A stretch of 64,000 bases of DNA, from assembly GCA_002682825.1 (NCBI GenBank), contig NOKP01000017.1, positions 248,001-312,000 of the forward strand, written 5' to 3'. The position numbers and the translations under genes were made by a program. The notes beneath the pieces were generated by a model. That model ran no database searches, had not been told where the DNA came from, and saw only the letters and a list, made by a program, of their open reading frames with translations. This document shows positions 22,702 to 33,465 of this stretch, in pieces (position 1 is the first letter of the stretch; each line of letters opens with the position of its first letter). Source of the stretch: Neonectria sp. B-13 (taxonomy: Eukaryota; Ascomycota; Sordariomycetes; Hypocreales; Nectriaceae).

Positions 22702-23586
22702 TGTGTTAGAGCCTGAAGTAGACAAGAGTAGATAACTAGAGTGTGGGTGCAGTTCAGCTTGGAGTAGTACGAAGCATTATTATCCTCGTCCAACGCACTC
22801 AGTTCATTCATATATACGTGCTCATGAGCTGGGAATTGAGTCGAATTTCCACAAGGGCAACCTGGGTTCCGAAATTGCGAATCCGGGGTCCCCATGGGGT
22901 TCATCTTCTCCCTGGAATCGATAGTTGTGGCTTACGCGTTAGGTCAGTATTGGGTGCCAAGGTACCTCCACGGCGAACCCCTCGAACTCTATTGGAAATT
23001 CCGCCAAATTCCGGGGCGAAAGTGACACGACGGACTTCAGAAGCCACAAGGAACTAATGACCCCGCTCTATCCGTTTGGCACTTGGGTCGTCTAGAACGG
23101 TCTTCGTCACCTGTCACTGTCACTGTCACTATGCCAGGCCCTCATCAGGCAGTCTATCTCGTTTGCGCGTCGGGATTCCGGCCTCGTTGACGGAATTTGG
23201 TTGACAGCTCAAACTTGAACACGGTGAGGCTGGACGAAGTAATTTGTCATATTCTTCTTCGTAGCTTAAGCTGATTTAATGTGACTAGGTATGGATTATT
23301 ACTCGACGCTTGATTTACGGGGAGTGCATCGCGATGGTCTAGAGTATCTTCCCAATCACTTGGATGACGCAAGGTGCATGTTTCACACGTTCCCTTTCAT
23401 GACGCATTACAGGTTATAATTCCGGCATTTCATATTAGTGCGTTCAGCGTTTGTAGTCATTTGATGGCATTGGTTGAGATAACTATTGAGATTATATAAA
23501 ATATCATGCAATTTAAACAAGACCTCTATGGAGCTGGGACAAGGCTCAGTGACAACATCGGTCTATGAGGCCATAGCAATGGCTCT
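22702..23586. promoter_or_regulatory. MFS promoter region with repeated TTCCG motif
   Basis: No gene seen. The pentamer occurs at 22867-22871, 22999-23003, 23009-23013, 23176-23180, 23191-23195 (as CGGAA) and 23420-23424; two copies read AAATTCCG ten bases apart. A short (GTCACT)n run lies at about 23110-23130. Confidence 0.5.
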
Positions 23587-25161
23587 TCAAGCCGGGGTTT
23601 CTAACTCTGAACCGCCATCAACACTGACAATGGTGTCCTTGAAGCCATTTGTCTTGAATCCGTTCTCCTGCTTCTTAGCAAAGCCATTCTGCCTCGGGAC
23701 ATTCTCATTCAGGCGAGATGCCATGGCGTCAGCCGGGTGTGGCAGCAATTTAGCCTGCCTTTCAGCTTGTCCCACATCTAGAGCGGTCGAACGAGGAAGG
23801 ACTCCCGCATTCTCAAAAGAGCGGAAGGTGTTCACCCAGCAGTCGTAACTGTCATCATACCTTGTCCAGCCGAACTTGCGTGCTTTGGACACAGAGCCGA
23901 TGGTGAACCAAGCCTTGCCAACGGCCCAGTCGAAAAAGTCCCAGGTTCCCCATTCAAAGGCCTCTGCGTTGCCACCGTGCTTGCGAACCACTTCCTCCCA
24001 GACATTCTTGTTATTCTTGGCCCAGTCACTCATGTAGAAGTTGTGTGCCATGCGCTGATCTTCGCCGTTGGCCTTCCATGATTCGGATTCCGGCATCTAC
24101 ATATTGGGGTTAGTAACTGAAAGGTGTGAAGGGAAGATGCAATTTGTCTCAATTCACTTACCTCGACGCCAAAGTATTTCCCAATCTTGGGCCAAAAGTA
24201 TTTCCAAACGATGACATCGCCGTTGGTATGGTTGAAAGCCTCGTTTTTAGTGTGTTCGCCTGTGGAGGCCCAGATGCTCATGTCCGCCAGACTGGGGGCA
24301 TATGAAGAGTCGTCAACCGAATTGAAGAAGAACTTGTTACCGGGGAACATGGGGACTTGGCCGGCTTCTTTACAGCAGAGAATATAAATGGCGAGGGTGA
24401 GGGCAGCAGACATCCCGTTCCCTATTTAACTTCAGTCAGCATATTGAAAAGAGCAATCTTAGTAAGGCTTGCTAACCTGCCGGGGTGAAGCCAATGATGG
24501 CGTTGGGCCGGATGACGTTCCAATCCCATGTGCGCTTCGAGGCCAGGTCGAACATGAAATCTTCCTGCGGGTAATAGAAGTTTTCCCCGTGATCATCATA
24601 TCGTGGCATTTCTTCGTGGATAGGAACCTCGACAGGGCCAAGATGGACACCATAGTGCTGCGATTTAGTCCGTGTTAGCATTACTCGTGACTCTCAGCCA
24701 TGCGTCTTCACGAACCTTTCCTCCAGTATGAAGGCAGACGCGCTTTAGAGTTTTCGCAGCAACGACATCAATTGCGACAAGAAAGTTGGTAAACAAAGGA
24801 ACGTTGTAGTCCCTCAGCTTGGCAAAGTCGGCATCGTGGACGTAAGAGGCAAAGAAGGCATGAGTCACGTCGTGACACAGAGCCCTCATGCTCTCGATGA
24901 GATCTTCAACTGGCTTCAAGAAGTCGAGAGCAACGAAGCTGATACGGTGGTCTTGCCAGAACAGCTGCTTGGGAGTCCTTCTGGATGTAATGATGATCTT
25001 GGACCTAGGCAAATATGTCAGTGGCCGCGCCTTGTGGCATCATCATGGACATCAACTCACCACTCCGATTCTGGCTGTCGAATGAGATGCTCGATGATTG
25101 CATTTCCAGTGATGCCATTGGCACCAGTGATGAATGCAACCTTTCCCTTTGGAGAAGACAT
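23587..25161 (-). CDS. PRISE-type SDR (progesterone 5beta-reductase/iridoid-synthase-like)
   Basis: An atypical SDR with a Rossmann site TGANGITGNAI at residues 12-22. It also shows the motif NFYYPQEDFMFD, which corresponds to the NFYYxxED motif of plant progesterone 5beta-reductase and iridoid synthase with its catalytic Tyr. Five or six exons are joined by introns near 25055, 24700, 24470 and 24140. WNVIRPNAIIGFTP and the long C-terminal part (WTRYDDSYDCWVNTFRSFE) are typical of fungal members annotated as NAD-dependent epimerases or sirQ-like. Known relatives reduce activated C=C bonds (1,4-reduction of enones) with NADPH. The gene starts at 25161, divergent from the second ligase. The C-terminal tail after residue 400 is low complexity (NGF repeats). 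Substrate is inferred only as an unsaturated carbonyl. Confidence 0.82.
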
Positions 25162-25585
25162 ATTTGCGATGAAAGTGATGGTAAGCAAGGAATGCGTTTG
25201 TGTGATGAGATGAGATGAGATGTGCAGAGTCAAAACCGCAATTAGCAGCACGAATGATTATAGGTATTTCACTTGTTCAATCAGACCATGTGAATGTGCC
25301 CCATTTGTTCCAGAGATGAATGCAGGAAACAATTCCGGACAGCGGAGCGCGTGATTGCCCGCCCCATGTTCGGAATTGGGAATTTCCAGCTTCGGAACTT
25401 GGAGCACTTCGGGGCCGGATTGTCGGGGATGAGTAAAATGACCGGCTAGCTTGCCATAGGTGGCATCCGACAGTGCAGGCAGTCACTCAAAGTTGGTTCT
25501 TCTTATTACTATCTCTCCTGGAAGCCCTCCGTTCATCTCATTGGATTCATTGCGACAGCAACAGAAAAAGACGGAATTCGACACA
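25162..25585. promoter_or_regulatory. Bidirectional promoter with TTCCG/CGGAA sites
   Basis: Divergent promoter of the PRISE-type reductase and the second ligase. Copies lie at 25333-25337 (TTCCG), 25371-25375, 25393-25397 and 25572-25576 (CGGAA). A GATGA microsatellite lies at about 25205-25223, just upstream of the reductase start. Confidence 0.55.
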
Positions 25586-27762
25586 ATGGCAATCTATAGA
25601 AGCGAAAAGCCCCTCAGCTACCCCCAGGACGCGACCATAACGGACGTTTTATTTGACTACAACTTGAATAATACGTCTGCAGACACTCCAGCTATCATTG
25701 ATGGCATATCCGGAGAAGTCGCTTTCACCTATGGCAGCTTCAGGACGAGTGTTCGGAGGGTCGCGCACCATCTGCAGCACCAAATTGGGCTGAAGCCAGG
25801 TTCGGTGGTTGGTATTTTATCAACAAACAAGGTACGCATAATCACTCCAATACTGCGTCACTATGCAGACCTAGCTTGAATGTTATACTTATCCGACTCT
25901 GTGCTACAGAACTATTACCCGACATGCGTACATGCTATACTCGCTGTCGGAGGTGTGATCGCCGCCCTGAATCCGCTGTATGAGCCGAACGTGAGTCTCA
26001 ACACACCCAAATATTCAGACTAAGAGAGTTATCAGAGAAAAATGCTAACTTGGTATCCAGGAGCTTGCGCACGCATTGGGACTGTCTGGGCCTACTTGTA
26101 TCATTGTCGAGAAAGCCCTGCTCCCCAAGCTCGTCACAGCTATCGAAATCTCGCCCATTCTCCTGCAAGTGCCGACCTTGTACGTCTGGGACATTGAACA
26201 GCCTGAACCTGGCCTTTGTAGCCCTTTGAAAGTTGAGCAAATCATCCAGAATGGCTCCGCCGACTTCCAGCATGTCAAATATCCCCCAGGCACGGCTGCC
26301 AACAAGCTGGCTTTCATTTGTTTCAGTTCTGGAACCTCAGGGCTAGTCAAGGGAGTCAAGCTCAGCCATGGAAATATTGTTGCAAACATATTCCAACAGT
26401 CGCAAGGCCTTCAAGGCATGTTTACGCCTAAAACCGTCGTCGCTCTGATTGTTCCTTTCTTTCACGTGTTGGGCCTAGCTGGATTCTGCTGCCAGTACAT
26501 CAGCCAGGTAAGCCAGCCCTTCCAGACTTCACCAGTCAAGTGAACTGGAGACTCTTGAATACTGGAGACACATTACCTGAGAATGAAAGGGACTGATAGT
26601 TCGAACTAGGGCGCACCAATCGTGGTATTTCGGAAGTTCGAGTTGGGACCTTTATTGAAAGCAGTAAAGACACATCGAAGTACGTTCTAAAGACCTTAGA
26701 TATCCCTCTAATCTCTGGCTAATTGACTGTCTACAGTCACCCATATCAACATCGTACCTCCTATCGCTCTGGAGTTTCTACGAAACCCCATTGCCGCGAC
26801 AGGAGACTATTCCTCTGTTCAATGCTTGATAAACGCTGCTGCCCCTCTGAACCAGCGACAGGCAGACCAGCTTGCTGAGAAATTTGGCTGCGTTGTTACC
26901 CAGTGGTACGGAATGACCGAGGCCAGCCCAAGCATCGCGTCTCAAAGAGAGGACGAGGTCAATGTTCCCGGTACAATTGGAAGGCTGTTACCCGGTATCG
27001 AGATGAAGGTGATAGATGAGAACTACGAAGGTTGGTTTATACAAGCACTTCTTGATCGTCCCAAGGTTGCATGGTTGCTGACCGTTCACAAGACACGAGA
27101 GTCGGCGAGTTCGCGATCCGTGGCCCAAACATCATGCAAGGCTACGTCGAGGGCGAAAAGCGAACAGAAAGCCCAATGACGCCAGATGGATTTCTGAGAA
27201 CAGGCGACATCGGTTATGTTAACGACAAGGGCTACCTTTTTATCGTTGACCGCGCCAAGGAAATGATCAAAGTCAAAGGGTATGTATCCACCAAAGTAGC
27301 CCATTCTTCTCTCTGACTGACCCTTTGATTATTTTGCAGTCACCAAGTCGCACCTGCGGAGCTAGAGGCAATCCTCATCACCCATCCTCTAGTGAACGAT
27401 GCTGCCGTGTGCGGCACCTACAACGAGCATGGAACTTCGGAGATGCCCGTGGCGTACATCACTACCAGCGTGCAAGGTGAAGAAGAACAAGAAGCCCTGA
27501 AAGCGGACGCTTTGAGACACGTGCATTCTCAGGTTGCCAGATACAAGCAGTTGAGTGGCGGAGTGTTCATTCTCCCCGCCATTCCGAGAAAGTAAGTGAT
27601 TTTCGTGATTTTCGATTCCGTCTGGTAGATGTCAGAGCACTAACGACTCTCCAAAGTCCTGCTGGCAAGATCTTGCGACGGCTCTTACCAGCCAAACTAC
27701 AAAATGCGAAGGTCCAACATTTCAACGAGGCTACCAATGCCCCATTGTCCGCCAAGCTGTAG
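25586..27762 (+). CDS. 4-coumarate-CoA ligase-like acyl-CoA synthetase, PTS1 AKL
   Basis: A second ANL-superfamily acid-CoA ligase. The coding sequence starts at ATG 25586 (MAIYRSEKPL) and is split by about eight short introns (for example near 25831, 25990, 26507, 26680, 27030, 27280 and 27592). Motifs: P-loop SSGTSGLVKGVKLSH, QWYGMTEA (A5), FLRTGDIGYV (A7), VDRAKEMIKVKGHQVAPAELE (A8) and PRNPAGKILRR with the A10 Lys (split by the last intron). It ends in Ser-AKL, a canonical PTS1, so import into peroxisomes is expected. It is paralogous to the ligase at 13372-15405, with the same motif order but clear divergence, so the two may act on different acids. It shares a divergent, motif-rich promoter with the PRISE-type reductase. 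Confidence 0.92.
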
Positions 27763-27911
27763 ATTTGTATCAGTCAGACTTTTATAGATGAAGTAGCGTA
27801 AACCTTAATATGTTTAGAATTGATGAGATGTTTAGTTCATAGTTTGCTTGACCCTGCGATGAGATGAAGCTTAAGTAGAAGATTAAGAGCAGTTTCAATT
27901 CTACCCAGTAC

Positions 27912-30900
27912 TTAGTATCTATCATTTGCCGAGTTGCAAAGACTCAGCACAGCCTTGTCCACATTAAGATCAAGGTCAAACAGGCCGTTAGATGTCATTG
28001 CACTAAAGACCGACTGATCAACGTCAAACCCCATGCCTTGATCACCTCGCCCTGTCGTAGATTTGCCGTCTTCTGAGATTGTGGAAAGCTCCCCAGCAGA
28101 AATTCCGGGATACAACCCATCACCGTTGATAATGGCCTCGAAGTTGAAGTCCAACATGGCCCATCCAGGAAGCTCTGGGCTTGGGTTATCGTTGTCAGTC
28201 TCCATCATCGTCCATATGTCAGTGGTCTCGTCCGAGTTTCCCGGTTGTCTGTCGGACAACGCAGTGTGTTCGGAGACCATACTTTCCCTTCTTTCCAGAC
28301 CTTGTAGGCTCTTCATACCATCACCCGAGAGTGCAGAAGCATGGCCACCTGAAGGAAATTGCCCATTACTCGCGTTCGCTGTTTGAGACAGATCATGACG
28401 CGATCCAGGTATAGGCTGTTGTGTTTCATTGACACGATTGCCAGACTCAGAATTGTACTCGTCATCCACATTTTGCATGGGCTGGTCCTCAGAGGAGCCA
28501 TCGCTCAGAGTGCGGCGAACTATCAGGCTGAGCTTGCTGACCCATCGCATCATCTTTCCCGATACCCAGATCCGATGACTGTACATGTTCAAGGATCGGG
28601 TGGCCGCCAGAATCATGTCTTTGTACCTCTTTTTTAGTTGAGGCTCCCTCGTCACCAGGCCAAGCATGACCATCGTTGCGCTGGTGAGGTAGTGACTGAG
28701 TGGGAAACAATACTTGAGGGAAGTGTCGTTTATACTCTCGTGGGCGGTGAGGATACTGGCTGCCAGGCTTGCGCAAAGCGACACAGATTCGAGCTCGTCG
28801 TCTTCGGTGCGGCTGCCAGAAGCTGCGTTCGACAAAAAGGGTCGTCGGATCAACAGGCGAAGAAATGTCGTGCACTGCGTGACAAATATTAGTTAGTTTC
28901 TCATATTTACAGCGGCGACTTAATATCCTAGGTATGATTGGTGTCTTACCGAGAAAAGGAGCATTGTCTGTTTGACTTGCCACCGTAATCTTGTTCCAAA
29001 TTGGAGATCTGGTGAGATCGCTGGATCGTACGCTAGATCTCGCGGCAAATTCTCCAACAAGTTACACAGCACTGTGTCTGCATATTCGACCATGGCGGAC
29101 GAACTGGTAGATCCCTTCATACCATAAAGGAGCTCCCACACCTTGCCCACAACTCGAGAGAATCTGACCATAGCTGTCAAGTAGGGTATTGGAGTGATTG
29201 ACTCGGCTGCAATCTCTGCAACAATCTCCAGCTTTAGATTCTGGGCCGTGTCTGTCTTTTTTGAGAAGCGACTTAGCCAGTCGTCTCCGAGAGCTAACGG
29301 CCAAGCCGTGTCGATATTGCTGTCTTGAATCAGGCATGGTCGTCCTGACTCGATTGCTAACCGACGATCCAGCACGTAGATAGACCACCAAGTCCGGCAG
29401 TATAGTTGGCTCCAGAAGATCGGCATACCTTCGTATGTACTCTGTCGGTGCAAGCCAACAATGTGGGCGTTCGAGACGAGGAGAGCCAGGATCCTAGTCG
29501 CCCGTTGGGTAGCATCGAGGCGGAACAAGTACAGCACCTGGAGACGGTTAGTAGGCATTCCCCCTGGTTTTTTCTACAAAGACAGCAAGATAGAAAGACA
29601 GAATTCGGCTAGGAGCTCTTACCCTTAGTAAGAGAATCTGCATAGCAAGCAAAGACTTGGCCGCAGTGTTACTCATCTCCATTGTGTCCTGCATCAGGGC
29701 CACGCCAGCGCTGTATAAACTCCACCCGGCAGAGTGGACGCCATTCGCATCAGTCATTCTTGTCGATACACTGCAGCGCCCCAAGGCTAGACAGAAACAG
29801 ATGAGAGCCGCCGACATGCGTTTTTGCTCTCGTTCGGCTGAATTCGTCATCGACCAGAGAGCAGAATATTCCCACAGCTCGTCGAATGTTTCCCAGATAG
29901 TCGGCCGGTGTAGTACTGGGTAGAGTACATGGATCTCGTCCATGAAGACGACCAGATATCTTCTCCACTCCTCTTCATCGGGGACAATACCATGCTGCTT
30001 CAGAACAGTCTCTAACCAGCCCCTCATCTTCCGGGGGCGCTTTTCTCCCGAGGATGTGAAGTTCTGGTGGGATGCACGCGGAGAGAAGCTCGGGGCCGAT
30101 TTGGAAGACGTATTGACGACAGGGCCGAGATTTTCGTCTACGTCTTGGAATGCCGGGCTCATGGAAATCTCGCCCGCGAATGTTTGACCGTCGGCCTCCA
30201 GGACGTTTTGGAGGTCAGTAGATTTTGGCGTCGGGAGATCCTCTCCAGGTGGACCTCCGTGGCCGTGGGAATGGAGATGAGGCTGGTATTTATCGTGATC
30301 TTGATTTGGGCCTTGTATCACGCACAATCGACGTTCCACTTCGACGAGGCGCGCCAAAAGCTCGTGGTTTGATACACTGCTGAGACTCGTGAGTGTAAGC
30401 AGAAATAGGCAATATTAATAGACTGGTGTGAGGTTCTCACTTGGTTGGAGGATTCATGTTCGTTGAGAGTGAGTCCGGTTCGGAGCCCGTGGCCCAGCTC
30501 TTCTGATCTTGCTTGGGTTGTCCGCCTCTAGGAGCAGACACGCATTGTCGCTTTTTTAGTACACATGGTGCACATGGCTCGCCACCCTCACACTTCATTC
30601 AAGTCAGCAGCCGCATCGCCTACAAGCGTTTCGGGGGAAGTGGGGAAGGTTCAGACCTTGATCTTTCGTTGTTGACACGACGTGCTACACAAGAGAGATA
30701 CTCAGCAAGCCGCAGGAAGAGTTTAGTGCTATGGAGCAGAGGAAAACACTCACCATGCTCTAGATATGTATTTTCCCCTCTTCATCTTCTTTGTGGGACG
30801 TTCTGAAGGGTCCGGGCTGGACGGCGTGCTTTGTTGTTGTTGATGATGTTGATCTTCATCGATGGACCCTCTTTTGTCGCGTCTCGCGGATGCGTCGGGG

Positions 30901-30977
30901 TGGTCGCCGCCGTGGTCGATATCCAGATCCGCGACCGTGATGGTCTCCCTGGGGTCTTTTTTGCCTTCACTAGCCAT
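27912..30977 (-). CDS. Zn2Cys6 transcription factor, likely cluster regulator
   Basis: A large regulator on the minus strand. The first exon (start 30977, MASEGKKDPRET) gives an acidic/Gln-rich N-terminus ending KKMKRGKYISRA. A 28-nt exon and the next exon complete the Zn2Cys6 cluster: CTSC-QQRKIK-C-EGGEP-C-AP-C-VLKKRQ-C, spacing C2C6C5C2C6C. The next exon starts NSVSNHELLARLVEVERRL, a short coiled-coil dimerisation segment. The middle-homology region (Fungal_trans) follows, with EIHVLYPVLHRPTIWE, LALGRCS, HRQSTYEGMPIFWSQLYCRTWWSIYVLDRRLA and GRPCLIQD. The C-terminus is acidic and Ser/Asn-rich. It sits in the middle of the TTCCG-rich region and its own promoter contains the palindrome CGGAATTTCCGT, suggesting autoregulation. 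The CGG/CCG inverted repeat is what a dimeric Zn2Cys6 protein would bind. The regulator-site match is inference. Confidence 0.88.
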
Positions 30978-31512
30978 GCTGATTGATGACGTTGCCGGTG
31001 TCGAGGCAACTATGCTTTGGAGAAGGCGGTCGAGACAAGGAGCTTGAGCGAGATGCAGACTGCAGACCCACGACGTACAGGTGGGGGCGTCTTGCAAGCG
31101 GTCTCGGGGTGATTAAGAGAACAAGGTCAAGCCAGGTAGCGAACATTTAGAATTCCGGGCCAACACTATGAATATGACTACGTCGCACTCGCTTTGTCAC
31201 CGGGCTTCGGTCGAGACCCCGGACTAACCCCAGACCCCAGATCTTGTCCCCCAGATGCGATTCCCAAATGCTGACCTCCTGGCCCTCCCCCGCGTTCTTG
31301 TGGCGTTTAGCCTTTCAGTAGCCGTCCAGCTTGTCTCGAAACAGTCTAGGGACGCTTGGTGAGGGATCAAGGGGCTGGCAGGTCATTTTCCAGGATCCGG
31401 AACGCTTCACGGAATTTCCGTCCCCGCCGGGTCGATCTCTTGTGGAGCGGGCGTTGTCTCGGCAGCTCCAAGCCGTTGTCGATGCAGCATACCATCCCCT
31501 GCGCAACGCCAA
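30978..31512. promoter_or_regulatory. Regulator promoter with palindrome CGGAATTTCCGT
   Basis: Upstream region of the Zn2Cys6 gene. TTCCG at 31153-31157, CGGAA at 31398-31402, and the near-perfect palindrome CGGAATTTCCGT at 31410-31421 (CGG-N5-CCG). The identical 12-mer recurs at 35649-35660. No coding sequence seen. Confidence 0.55.
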
Positions 31513-32911
31513 TCAAAGCCTCGCCTGCGCCGGCAGTCCATATTGAGGGATGGATCCAACGAGGCCATGGAGAATAGTCGTCAAGGCGTCAGGATGAGTC
31601 ATCGGTATCTATCCAGCAGGTCAGAATGGGTATTTACTCGCTACAGCATCGAGGGAAGACCCACCAAGTGTCCAGCTCCAGACATGACCTGGGTCGTCGA
31701 AGGAGGCGTCATGATTCGCGAAACAGATTCTCGGTCAGGAGCAGACCTACATGCACCGTCAGCTTTGTTTCATCTTTTCACCCATTCCGAGGCAGGTAAA
31801 CTTGCACTACTTTGCTGTCGGCTCCCCACACAAAGTGATGTTCTCCTCGAGACTGGCTCAGCAGTGCCAGAATCTCTGGGTATGGCGCAGCAAGATACGT
31901 GGCCTAGGATGCATGTTCGTATCAGTCAATCATCTGAGCATGCATGTTCGCACAGCCTCAACGTACCGCTTCTTGCTCCTTTGGCGTCTTGAGCGTTCTT
32001 AGCGACGACGCATTATCGTCCCCAATCGGAATTGTCCCGTGTTCCTGATGTAATTCAGTATGAGTGAGCAGCCTCTGGGATTTCTTAACAAAACCACGTA
32101 CCACGTATACCTCCAGCTGTCGCTTGTCCCAGTCCTGAAGGCCTTTGTTCCTATTAAATGCCGTTACAAGTTCCGCCCTGTCATGTTTGGTCAGTGGCGT
32201 ATGGTGCATCCTACCGGCAAATCCTTGACTGACTTGGAATTCCACTTATCCCTACGTCTCGCAGCCATGCGCGCGACGCCTTCGGTCTGGTCTTTCATCT
32301 GGAATAAAATGGGTTCGATGAAGATGGTTGCCCAAAATGCTCCAGGATTCATCATGGCCGCATGACACCTGAGATGCACCGCGTCAGTTGGAGTCGCAGC
32401 CGGACGGCTCCCGATTCAAACTCACATGGCTCCCCCTCCAAATGAGTGACCGATCCCTATAACAGGCTGCTGAACGCCAAAATATTTAAGTGTGTGAAGG
32501 ATGTCGCGGGAGTCATCCGGCCAAAATGCTACACGCAGTCAATACCGACATTTCTGTCCTTCCACGAGGTGTTGAGCGTGGCCTCGGCTAACCTTTTGGT
32601 GGGAGGGTGTCCCGATTGAGGACCGCACTGTCGCCGTGATTTGCTGCGTCAATGGCGATGAGTCTCTTGACTCTGGATCGAAAGTCCGGCTCAGATAAAA
32701 GGGAATTGATGATCAATTCCCAGAAATACTTGTTGAAAGAAGTCCCATGCGTTAAGATGAGAGTAAACCCAGATTCGTCCGCGTCACGAACGTGGTAATC
32801 ATGAGCTGACAGCCTAAGAGGCAGAGGGAGATTGTGTCGAGGTGATGGCTCGTTCGGTGCTGGTGTGCTGGCCGGGATGACGAGCATCCGCCGCGTGTAA
32901 AATTCGGCCAT
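31513..32911 (-). CDS. AKT2-like alpha/beta hydrolase, PTS1-like end
   Basis: An alpha/beta hydrolase rebuilt from about eight exons, roughly 330-340 residues (my estimate). Start MAEFYTRRMLVIP at 32911. Visible: LILTHGTSFNKYFWE (oxyanion loop), LIAIDAANHGDS, the nucleophile elbow GIGHSFGGGAM, SAPD (likely acid residue) and GAGHLIPM with the catalytic His. Two late introns matter: 31805-31747 starts with GC (GCAAGT donor), and a following GTGGGT intron (donor right after GAGHL) brings in the last exon, which ends QARL. ARL fits PTS1. The layout resembles the peroxisomal hydrolase AKT2 of Alternaria AK-toxin biosynthesis and related peroxisomal lipases. It may be a thioesterase, esterase or lactonase acting on a CoA-bound intermediate. 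The fold is clear, the exact splicing likely, the substrate unknown. Confidence 0.8.
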
Positions 32912-33465
32912 TTGTGAAGATTTAGAGTGATGAAGCACACCTTCCAAATTGAGTGAACGGAGCTTCCGTTAAGCTTTCAAGTTAACATCTTTGTTGCCAT
33001 TTATCAAGGAAGTTTGTGGAGAGGTGCGTGTTCCCGGCCCAAGCCGATGCCGGAAGTTCTACTTCCGTCGAGCCCGGCGTTTTCAGCGCCGCGACTTGTC
33101 TGAATTCCGGAGCAGGGGAGCGTGGCTAATTAAACATCCACTTCAGGGAGCACACTCAGGTGATGAAGACAATAACATTTCAGACCACTCTAGCTATATT
33201 CCTTACAGCAATTTCGCCAGTCGCTCATTGTCATCAGTGGCTGCGTCAATTATAAGCACGGGGTAGTGAGTGTCGCGACAAGGCACATGCGCAGACTAGA
33301 CAGGAGGTGGCCATTTCGATCATAATTCCACTACCCTAGTATCTCTTCTTGCACAATTACACGAGTCTTATGTTGATAAGCCCAACAGTCAATCCCCTAC
33401 AGCTTCGACGGCGGTGTCATCCTAGAAAAAGTTCAGCTACGTCTAGAAGTGCGACGCATATCATC
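32912..33465. promoter_or_regulatory. Hydrolase promoter region with TTCCG/CGGAA sites
   Basis: Upstream of the AKT2-like hydrolase and downstream of the aldehyde dehydrogenase. Copies at 32964-32968, 33051-33055 (CGGAA), 33063-33067 and 33105-33109 (AATTCCGGAG). No gene recognised in the rest. Confidence 0.5.
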
